64,000 nucleotides of DNA, taken from Amanita rubescens (Eukaryota > Basidiomycota > Agaricomycetes > Agaricales > Amanitaceae). Shown piece after piece: positions 56,220 through 64,000 of this stretch. Location of the stretch: the NCBI GenBank assembly GCA_015039365.1, contig WION01000002.1:434001-498000 (forward strand), in the 5' to 3' direction. Every line of letters starts with the position of its first letter. The stretch's first letter is position 1. Both the position numbers and the translations under genes were made by a program. The notes under the pieces are model-generated. The model did no database searches. It worked only from the letters and a program-made list of their open reading frames with translations, and was not told the origin of the DNA.

Positions 56220-57233
56220 ATGTCATATAACCCATACGCAGCGACAACGACACCAGCGTACGTCGCTCAGTATGCTCACGCTGCCTCAATTCCACCAACT
56301 TCATTACCTTATTTTCCTGCTTTAACTCAACACTCTCAAGCCCTTTATGCCTCCTTATCTCAACAGCACACCATTTCAGCTGACCATCACTCACATCATC
56401 CTCCTGAACAACTACCACCCGATCTTACAGGTGTCACTCACCCTGTAGCCTCTCGTCTCCTCAGAAGGCTCCTGGTACAAGAGTTACGTCGCGCTGGATT
56501 TGACTCTGGAAACAAGAACGCACTGGATGCAATCGAGCATCAACTCATTTCTTGTACGTCTCACCCCACTTTTCTCATCACTTGTATACTCAGTGGACTA
56601 GTCATTGCTCAATTATTCGAACGCGCCCATGGCTATGCCAATCTTGCAAATCGCTCTGGACCCATTGCCACCGATCTTCTCTTAGCTTGTCAAGATTTCC
56701 GAATCCCTCTCAAGGATCTTCGAAAATTGAAGCAGAAAACTTCAAAAAAGAAGCGAGGTTCGTCCTTCAAGTCATGTACTAGACGCTCAGTGCCTCTAAT
56801 TTAGTTATAGCTCCTAAGCCATTTGTCCCGACTCTCTTGCCAGCCCGAGCGCCCTCACCTTCTCCGGAACTTTTATCGTCGGATGACGAAGATGCAGGCC
56901 CTGTGATGCCCCCAACACTACGTGGTCTTCCAAATTACTTTCCTGAATTACCCCCTAAACATGCCTATCTACGAACACCTGTATGTCACAGTGGTTTATT
57001 TCCACGCAGAGACTAATGATAAATTAGGCATCACCGCCAAAAAGAGCAGCCCTTCCTTCATTGGAAAAGAAGCTCAAAACTGCAGCTCTGGTACAAGAAT
57101 CCTTGAAGAACCTTCTTATCTCTACAGAGGAGAACGTAAATCAAGAGGATGCCGAATTACTTGGCCATATTGTAAATTGGGAGATGGGTGTACATCCCAG
57201 AAAGAGATGGAAAGCCATGAAAACACGCCGTTA
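56220..57233 (+). CDS. TAF8: TFIID subunit TAF8
   Basis: Histone-fold subunit of TFIID, partner of TAF10/TAF2. ATG 56220 gives MSYNPYAATTTPAYVAQYAH. The bromo-associated histone fold runs through VASRLLRRLLVQELRRAGFD, NALDAIEHQLI, then QLFERAHGYANLANRSGPIA and DLLLACQDF. After introns near 56555-56605, 56755-56805 and 56970-57030, the TAF8 C-terminal motif LPPKHAYLRTP is followed by LPSLEKKLKTAALVQESLKN. The stop lies 19 bp from the convergent Myb-like stop. The gene is complete. Confidence 0.88.
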
Positions 57234-57252
57234 ATGTATTTACGTTCATGGA

Positions 57253-58436
57253 TTATTGTCTTTTCTTTCTCGTTGTAGGACCTGCTGTCTTTTGGCGGTC
57301 TGACCACCGATCTCGGCATTGGTCGTTTGTTCTTCCAGGAATAGCCGAGGCGACGTTTACCCATGAGTGACCATATGCCTCTACAGCCAACCGAAGGCGT
57401 GCGTCTTCTTGCACCGTCCACGTACCTCGCTTTACGGTTGAATCAAACTGTCGGGAGAAACGCCCTTCGCACTGACTAGCGGTAGCATTTTCTGAAACGT
57501 GCCTTGCAACTTGAAGCTTTTAGCATCGTCAACTGAACATTAGATGGACCGAACCTATTGCCCAATTGTTGAGACCATAGTGCTGCACTGCGTCCTTGAG
57601 CTTCTGGTCGGACTCTGTTGACCAAGCATGACGTTGACGTGGTGTGCAGTGTTCTTCAATGGTTGTTCCACCATTTAAAAATCCAGCCTCAAATTTAATT
57701 CGACATTCTTCTGCAGTGCGTGTGCCAGAAGATATCGCAGAAACCTAGGTGTAGAGATGATCAGAATAAAATGTAATCAAGCTGGTCGACATTCCATACG
57801 CGTTCTGCTATTGACTCCCAATTCAATTCATCGTTAGGGATTTCTTGTTCAGATGCACTGAAAAATACGTTCAGAATCATTTAGCCGAGGTGGGACCAAT
57901 AAATAACTTTGGATATTTCAAACTCTGAACTCGCCGTCTCTCACGTTGAATGGCATCAGTCAATGCATCAAGTTCTTTGCCTTTAACTGCAGTACGTCGT
58001 GAATGATCGGAAGTAACAGAAGTGAAGAAAGCGTACTCTGATGAGGGGTGGTGTTCCTAATATAACGGGCTTGTTGAGAAGCTTCGAGGTAGAACGGAGA
58101 ATCCTACTTGACGGCGTGAGATGAAGTGAAGAAGCTCGGTTTATTCGAGTACTTGCTGGCTTGAGAAGAGTGTTTGACCGTAGAACAGCACAGGGTTTCG
58201 AGGCACCCCTGATATGAACGGTTGGGCCTTGTGCGTCGTCATTTTCGAGTGCGTCGATATTGTCCTGGTATCAGCAGTCAGACAGTGGGAGAGAGAGGTC
58301 GATATTAATATCGCACTAGAAAGGTGTCCAGTTCTTGAATCTCCGTGGCCAAATCCTGAGCATACTTTAAGAGTGCAACCTGATGAGCTTTATTTGCTTC
58401 GAGTGCATCATGAACAAGCTTGTGCGAGTCAGTCAT
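57253..58436 (-). CDS. Myb/SANT-repeat protein, SNAPC4- or Myb-like
   Basis: Putative DNA-binding protein. ATG 58436 starts MTDSHKLVHDALEANKAHQV and a leucine-rich coiled coil. Later exons carry DSPFYLEASQQARYI, KELDALTDAIQRERRRVQSL, and at least two Myb repeats: TPRQRHAWSTESDQKLKDAV with QHYGLNNWAIG, and GTWTVQEDARLRLAVEAYGH with SWVNVASAIPGRTNDQCRDR. The last repeat ends WSDRQKTAGPTTRKKRQ at the stop. Multi-repeat Myb with a coiled N-terminus resembles SNAPC4, which activates snRNA genes. Exon borders near 58050-58300 are unresolved, since the candidate exons do not all share phase. The whole frame is likely intact, but that is not proven. Confidence 0.72.
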
Positions 58437-58537
58437 CGAGGACAGGAGCAAAGTATTACATTTACATTAACGTCTACCAAAATGCTCGTATTACACTACC
58501 CATCGAACCACCCCTAATTTACAGGTTACGCACATCG

Positions 58538-58877
58538 CTATGATCGGATAGCCTCTAGTGTCTCCATCGATGTTACACTATTGCCGCGGATAACCTAGAC
58601 GCTGCTATGAGAATAGGGATCAGTTCAAAGGTGTTCATGAGACGTACGACAGTGCCAATAGGATTCTTCTGCGCAGGGACTGTCTCCTCGATGGCATCGT
58701 CGATGACCAAGTTCAAAAAGAGATCATAGCCGCGTAGTATGCCGCTAACTTTTCGACCACCTTGCAGATGGACGAACAACTTTTTGTCCATGAACTGAAA
58801 ATAATGATGAGAATATGAAAATGGCTGTAATAGCATTGAAGAACCTTTTTGAGCTCTGGTTGAGATGCTTTTGACAT
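58538..58877 (-). CDS. Small nuclear ribonucleoprotein SmG
   Basis: Ring-forming Sm protein of U1, U2, U4 and U5 snRNPs. Exon 1 from ATG 58877 encodes MSKASQPELKK. The next exon gives FMDKKLFVHLQGGRKVSGIL, RGYDLFLNLVIDDAIEE and NPIGTVV, with Sm1 and Sm2 motifs. The last exon gives VIRGNSVTSMETLEAIRS and the TAG at 58538. RGNSV is the RNA-binding Sm2 signature. Introns lie near 58795-58845 and 58600-58648. The start is 121 bp from the divergent gene at 58999. Confidence 0.92.
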
Positions 58878-58998
58878 GACTTGACGGTATATAAAAGTGA
58901 AGTAGTCACGCTTTACAAACAATTACTTCCCACCTTCCACTTCGGTGCGTCTCTTGCCATTTAATCGAATCGAATGTAATTCTTTCACAGCGTACTAA

Positions 58999-60486
58999 AT
59001 GGCTGCGTCTATACAGTCCGCGAAACATTCTTCCGGTGGAGATCCGCCCGCCGCTACCAGGTGGGGTAGGACAGGAGATCCTGGCTCAGCTTTTAATGGG
59101 CTTGACAAACCTGCTAGAGGTAGAGGACATGGACGGGGGAGAGGGGGAAGACGAGGTATTGGAAAATCGAGCCCTCACTCGGCCTCACCCATTCAAAAGT
59201 CGAACTCGACGTCCGGGTCTTCCCAGGTCACAACGTCCCCACCTTCGCCAAATACGACTAAGGCAGAAAGAGCATCTGCCTCTTCCTTGAACATTCACAA
59301 CCCCCCACCGCAAATCAGTTTCTCACCAGCTCCACCAGCGGTGCCCCCCACGGTCGAGAAATCACAGTATAGGCGACGACGTTCCAATGCTTCAAGGAAC
59401 GCTACTTCTCAACAAGGTTCAGGAGGTGCAGAGTCTCGGACAAGGAAACATCGACCTCCGGAGTTGTCGCCATCTCTGCTCGTACCTGGTTCAGCGACAG
59501 GAAATCCACCAAGCTCAGCTAATTCGTCGTCCGACGTAAAAGCAAATATTGATGCGTTTGTTGAACGCGTTAGAGCGAGCGCAATGGCAAACCACCGACC
59601 CGGCACTCCTGGAAGTCATATAGACTGGGCAGATGACGATGATAGCCTACCAGATCTGAATGATTGGGGGATAAAATCGCCAGCTCCTCTTACGAGCCAT
59701 GCCATGATTTCCCCAATACTTGTGGACGGTCTTACTCCGTTGCCAGAATCTGCTTCCTTGCCCCAAAGTCTGGAGGGTTCCACCGATGTTCCCGAGCCTA
59801 TTGATATACCTCAGTTACCAAATGACCAGGATGGGGCAGGCGATTCGGATCAGCATTCAGTGGATAGGGGGTTGATTGCTACAGAAAGCCAGGCGAATCC
59901 CATTCCGCCGACGCAAGCTCCATTGCATCCATCTCTACCACCTAAACCCGCAAGTCCCATGCCGCACCATGGGAAACATCCCCCTCGTCCACGTTCTCAT
60001 ACCAACAAAAGTAGAATGAAAACACCCGTGAACGGTACCGTACCTCAGAACAGTGCTCCGATTTCTGCGCCTCCGAAGACTCTAACAATAAATCAAAACC
60101 AAGAAAGCCGCAAAGAGTTGGGTCTCTCTGCATCAATCCATGCGCCTGTAGAACAAGAAGCGAACAGATCTAACGACCCAAGTTGTTCTGATGCTCAAAC
60201 ATCTGTTCCTATCCACACCAGTCACGATAAATCGAGAGCCCATGATTTAACACACTCCCGTGCACATACAGTTGGGCGTTCTCCCTCTTTCAGTCGTCGC
60301 GGCCACTCGACAACATCCAATAGTGGAATGTCACATGCACGCTCACAATCTTCTCCTACTTTGGCAAAGAATAACGGCCGGCCGTCGCACCGTCCCATAC
60401 TTACAGGAGATGCGATGGCTAAGCTCGCCAAAACAATCGGAGGAGCCACATCGAGATCGGTCCCTCTATCAACGCCCGCAGAGTAA
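58999..60486 (+). CDS. Intrinsically disordered protein, unknown function
   Basis: A single exon of 495 codons rich in Ser, Pro, Ala, His and Arg. The N-terminus MAASIQSAKHSSGGDPPAAT is followed by an RGG-like stretch (RGRGHGRGRGGRRGIGK). A short acidic module WADDDDSLPDLNDWG lies near residue 210-225 and is the most protein-interaction-like part. No folded domain was seen. RGG plus disorder suggests RNA association, which is inference. Family not recognised. Confidence 0.75.
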   Translation: MAASIQSAKHSSGGDPPAATRWGRTGDPGSAFNGLDKPARGRGHGRGRGGRRGIGKSSPHSASPIQKSNSTSGSSQVTTSPPSPNTTKAERASASSLNIHNPPPQISFSPAPPAVPPTVEKSQYRRRRSNASRNATSQQGSGGAESRTRKHRPPELSPSLLVPGSATGNPPSSANSSSDVKANIDAFVERVRASAMANHRPGTPGSHIDWADDDDSLPDLNDWGIKSPAPLTSHAMISPILVDGLTPLPESASLPQSLEGSTDVPEPIDIPQLPNDQDGAGDSDQHSVDRGLIATESQANPIPPTQAPLHPSLPPKPASPMPHHGKHPPRPRSHTNKSRMKTPVNGTVPQNSAPISAPPKTLTINQNQESRKELGLSASIHAPVEQEANRSNDPSCSDAQTSVPIHTSHDKSRAHDLTHSRAHTVGRSPSFSRRGHSTTSNSGMSHARSQSSPTLAKNNGRPSHRPILTGDAMAKLAKTIGGATSRSVPLSTPAE

Positions 60487-60690
60487 CCATCCCAATTTAC
60501 CCTCCAGTCATTCCTGAACATACCATATACCCGTATCTCTGGACTCGTGATTTCATGCTCATCTATTCATTTTTGTATACAAAAGTGACAATGTCGGTTG
60601 ACAGATTCCGTTGTATAATTACCGTATATATATTTTTCCTTTGTCGATAGTGACGATTATATGATTCCCTCGACTGGTACAAGACTTCCA

Positions 60691-62176
60691 TCAATCTGAG
60701 CTGAAATATGACAACTCTAAGCCGACACCTCTGATTGGTCTAGATCTATGTGATAGATCCGCCACAACTCCCAATCCAACTAGCATGCTCTTCAGCCGTC
60801 CCTCCCAGAGAAGAGATATGTTCTGCGCAGAAGTCAATATCCGGGAAGTAGGTGAAGCAAGGATGACAGACATTGCTCGTTGATGCTCTAGCCTTTAGCA
60901 CGCCGTGCACGTCTCGCATTGTTTGGGAACCGGTCCCATTTTCACCCTCGCTCTCAGGGGGGCTTCGAAGCCACCACTCGGCTCCCATTGTCCAGTCACT
61001 CTCAAAGCTGTACACATTGAATTCAAACCGAGATGATAGTGACAAATCCTGATTAACCTGGGCAGTGTATGCGCCAGAGATATAGCCGAGCATCGGATTG
61101 AACAAAGCGGTTATGGTCGTCGGGGGTTGGGGAGGAACTAACTTATGAGATGCTGATGCTGAAGACGGTATTTGATGCGAAGGGGGTGTGGCGTCTGGTA
61201 GTGTTGTAAAACGAATCCCTGTCGACACTTAAAGTGAACGTTAAAATTCCGTCGTAATAACGAAAGATGCGACCAACCTCCCGCACTCCTTTCTTTAGCA
61301 CTAAAGTACAACTCCGCACCGAGGGATACGCGCCCTTTAAGCCCGCCCTCAATCGGTTCCTCTTCGTCGACACGCTTTACACCCGGCGGCTGCCGTGAAG
61401 ATACTTCGCTTTCTTCTGATGTATCCAAGGAGCCACCAAGCTTCCCGAAGTTATGCAGCAACTTGACGCCACACATACCATCTTCGGCGCTGTATGTATA
61501 TTCGGTGCACCATTTTCCGACATCATGCTGTATGTTAAACATAATGTTGCTGGTACCTCCAGTCCGATTGCGACGAAATTCGGACTGGGAGCTAGGTGGC
61601 TCCGATATAGCAGCGACTAGAGCCTGCACTGTAGCTGAAAGGCGCGTAGAGTATAGGGCATCTAGCCTTCCTGTTGGTAAGTAGAGACGTCCATACATGA
61701 GATACTCTGGGAAGAATATGAATGACGACTCGACAGACGACAATGTCATTTACGAACCTCGAGCATCAACTCGCTCTCCTGCCAACCATTCTTCTTCTCT
61801 TCCCTCGGGTATTCGGGGTTGATCATAGACTTTGAAGCAATCTATCATATCCTTAAACTGTGCATTCGCTGACCCCTTAACATTCAAATCGCAGGATGTG
61901 AATATGTATCCTATGGAACCATGCAACGATGGCATTGCATTGATTGAATACGTTGTTTTGAACAAGGCATTGGGGGACTTTGAAATAGAAAGGTTGAGAC
62001 CACGCGGCACCGTGAAATCCAAGATGGCTGAAGTAAGACCCTGGTTATAAACCGACCAATAGTTGAACGAAAATGCTACCTGAAGACGAGCGCGTTAGGT
62101 TGGCAAATAAATTGTCCTCATTCCACCCTGTTGCTTTGTAGTAGCTTCGGAGGACATATGTGGCGAAAGGGTGCAT
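60691..62176 (-). CDS. MDM10: Mdm10, outer-membrane beta-barrel of ERMES/SAM
   Basis: Mitochondrial outer-membrane barrel that tethers ER and mitochondria (with Mmm1, Mdm12 and Mdm34) and helps assemble Tom40. ATG 62176 gives MHPFATYVLRSYYKATGWNE, then DNLFANLTRSS and, after an intron near 62045-62095, AILDFTVPRGLNLSISKSPN and FKTTYSINAMPSLHGSIGYI. Further strands include LYLPTGRLDALYSTRLSATV, MFNIQHDVGKWCTEYTYSAE, GLKGRVSLGAELYFSAKERS, GVSTGIRFTTLP, MLGYISGAYTAQVNQDLSLS and LSYFSSD ending at 60691. A terminal beta-signal-like end is present. About 430 residues, the usual fungal length. Confidence 0.92.
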
Positions 62177-62291
62177 CAGTTAATTATTTATGTACTAATT
62201 ATACCCTTTACATGGCACCAATTCTCATTCCCAGACAAACCGTGTGTACCACATTCCATTATATTGCTCTCGGGCTTCATACCAACTAATA

Positions 62292-63289
62292 CTATATTGA
62301 TCGTGCGTCTTGTTCAGGCAAATTTGCATCCTTCTTTTCTTCATCTGCCATGCAAAATCGTCGTTTTGTGATGAAGGCACATAATTTGAATCTGGTATGC
62401 GGTACTATGAATGGTGCATCACTATCTGAATATTTCTGCTGACCGTCTTCGAATTTGCAAGTTAAATCAAAGTATTTCTTTACAAGTTGTTCAAGGGGTT
62501 GCTGATAACCTTGAGCTTCTTTGCCTTCGGTCAGGGTAGTCAAGAAATTCAATGCTGGTTGCTTCAGTACAGGCAACTTCATGTTGCCCAGGTTCGACTC
62601 AAACAATACCAGTGACGCAGGGTGATCTTGCCTAGATGAGCCGTCAATCTAAATGGCTACTATATGTTTCGAAGTGCGCACGCATCCCCCAATGAGCTGC
62701 AAGCGGAGAGCGCAGGCATAATCATGCTTAGGTAGGAGGAGACTGTCCATGATTGGCTGCACTGTTAAGTACCACAAGGCATTCACAAAAAGTAACATTG
62801 CGGGAGACCTACTTGAGCGCAGTTGCCGGAGACTTAAGGTATGTTGAGATCTCGTGCAAGATCAAGAGTGATGGACGCATACGCCGGGGTGGCTTCCATT
62901 CGTAGCTGGTGAGGCAAGACAGCAAAAATACTAGCTGGGCCGCAGACGATGGATACCTAAATACCCTCAGTCAAGACTTCACGAAGATGGAATTTCTCCC
63001 CAGACATGATGTTCACTTGGGAGCTTAATAGGATTTGTTGTGCCAAGCCTCGTTGCGCACTAGGGAAAATGAACTCGGTGTCAAGCAGCGTTAACGATGA
63101 AATCAGCGCATCTCTCGATTCTGTCAGGATCAGGACGTTATCATTTGCATTGTTCGCCAAGAATGATAATGTAAGATGTATCAGGGCTGATGAATGATAG
63201 TTCCCCGTAACAAGAAGAGTTCTGACGGATGGTAAGAGAAGAGGATTGCCTTGCGGGAAGAAGGAGAACATAGGAAATGTGTTGACCAC
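62292..63289 (-). CDS. Uncharacterised protein, possibly RecA-fold ATPase-like
   Basis: Start ATG 63289 (or 63271, MFSFFPQGNPLLLPSVRTLL). The N-terminal exon has LLVTGNYHSSALIHLTLSFL and NDNVLILTESRDALISSLTL, reminiscent of a degenerate Walker A region and a Rad51-paralogue-like (Swsap1-type) core, but without a clear GxxxxGKT. After introns near 62960-62820 come LLILHEIST-type sequence and the last exon LPVLKQPALNFLTTLTEGKE, LVKKYFDLTCKFEDG and a C-terminal basic/acidic tail. Paralogue status is weak inference. Divergent from eL29, 101 bp apart. Confidence 0.55.
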
Positions 63290-63390
63290 GGCGCGTCACG
63301 TAACACTGAAATTATTACATAAGCTTAAACTACACAGTTCATCAGCCACTGACCGTAGTTCCATTCCTACCGTCAAAGCATTAGATTGCC

Positions 63391-63783
63391 ATGGCCAAAT
63401 CAAAGAAGTGCGTAGGCTCTCCACACGAGCAGGATATCGCTCTGATCCATTGTTTAGCCACACGAATCACAACCAAATCAAAAAGGCCCACCGAAATGGT
63501 ATCCAGAAACCCCAGAGGACAAGAACAAGGTCTTTGAAGGGTGTAAGTATCTATAATACATGCTTACAATAAAGTTTCTGACCAATTATTCAGGTTGATC
63601 CCAAGGTCTGTTTTGTAATGCGTTGGCACGATGTCAAAACTGATAAAACTCTAGTTCCGCCGGAATGCTAGATATGCACAGATTGGTTCGGTACGAGCTG
63701 TCTAAATATCTAATCCTTAAGAGAGCTGACAGCAATTTTAGAAAAAAGCACGTTTAGAGGCTCGGCGAGCTGCTGCGTCATAA
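63391..63783 (+). CDS. RPL29: 60S ribosomal protein eL29
   Basis: Small basic ribosomal protein of the large subunit. Exons 63391-63407, 63458-63542, 63594-63605, 63655-63690 and 63742-63783 sum to 192 nt, 63 aa. Sequence begins MAKSKNHTNHNQIKKAHRNG, then RSLKGVDPKFRRNARYAQIG, and ends ARRAAAS. NHTNHNQxxKxHRNGI is the family hallmark. The frame is closed by TAA at 63781. Five exons, one of them 12 nt, all with GT-AG borders. Confidence 0.93.
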
Positions 63784-64000
63784 CGGGTAGCTTGGAGGAT
63801 TGCGATTGGCGTCCTATAATGTACTTTATTCTCCCCAGGCGAACTGGTACCCTTTGCACCTCATCTTGATGCTCGGTCTTGTATTAGCCAGAATGCACCG
63901 TGGAGATCTTTATACAACTGCCTGCATCCATGCATTGATAAAATACTGAATAGCTCCGATGGAGGCTTCATTCCAGTGGAATGCAGGACACGAGCTATCA
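63784..64000. other. Downstream flank of eL29
   Basis: No gene is recognised in the last 217 bp. Probably 3' UTR and the edge of the next gene outside the window. Confidence 0.5.

Noticed and set aside
58214..58543. 109-codon plus-strand frame
   Set aside because: Lies opposite the coiled-coil 5' exons of the Myb-like gene and has no family features.
1..64000. CRISPR arrays, operons or riboswitches
   Set aside because: The organism is a fungus; tandem repeats seen are minisatellites without spacer structure, and genes have introns and separate promoters.

Overview
This window is fungal nuclear DNA, most likely from an agaricomycete basidiomycete. The evidence is the dense genes split by many 45-65 bp GT-AG introns, an intact Ty3/gypsy chromovirus, and fungus-type orthologues such as Sch9 kinase, Ivy1-like protein, Mdm10, a Zn2Cys6 regulator and a Mak32-like PfkB protein. 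There is no sign of bacterial, organellar or viral host sequence. No rRNA, tRNA or CRISPR array was recognised.

The window has two unlike halves. Bases 1 to about 22,600 are a transposon island with no intact host gene. A chromovirus-type LTR retrotransposon fills 1-6360 on the minus strand: 5' LTR, self-priming site, gag and pol, running off the left edge within the chromodomain. A 786-bp non-autonomous hAT element splits its protease active site. From 6361 to 22,600 the DNA is AT-rich and holds a second hAT-like element, a PIF/Harbinger-type transposase pseudogene, a solo LTR with a recognisable empty-site paralogue, a long inverted repeat (17,767-21,132), several minisatellites, a dispersed palindrome built round GGGGTATACCCC, and traces of decayed gene-like sequence.

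From 22,621 to 63,783 the DNA is gene-dense with about 28 genes. In order: MAK32-like, DUF2423 nucleolar protein, DPH1, Tim17-like protein, SCH9, Apd1/Aim32-like Fe-S protein, a putative mitochondrial protein, acyl-CoA dehydrogenase, Zn2Cys6 regulator, PABPN1-like, mitochondrial bL19, IVY1-like, mitochondrial AspRS, F-box-like protein, RPC34 (Pol III), phosphopantetheinyl transferase, NPC1, RNPS1-like, QCR9, mitochondrial uS11, riboflavin kinase, TAF8, Myb-like protein, SmG, a disordered protein, MDM10, a possible ATPase-like protein and eL29. These are mostly housekeeping functions: mitochondrial translation and respiration, mRNA processing, transcription, nutrient signalling and sterol transport. 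Neighbours are tightly packed, and seven head-to-head pairs are separated by only 31-121 bp, implying shared promoters.

Two genes nearest the island, MAK32-like and DPH1, each seem to need removal of one extra base to keep frame. They may be decaying or may carry sequence errors. Intron positions were inferred by eye from splice consensus and family conservation, so inner exon borders are approximate unless stated.
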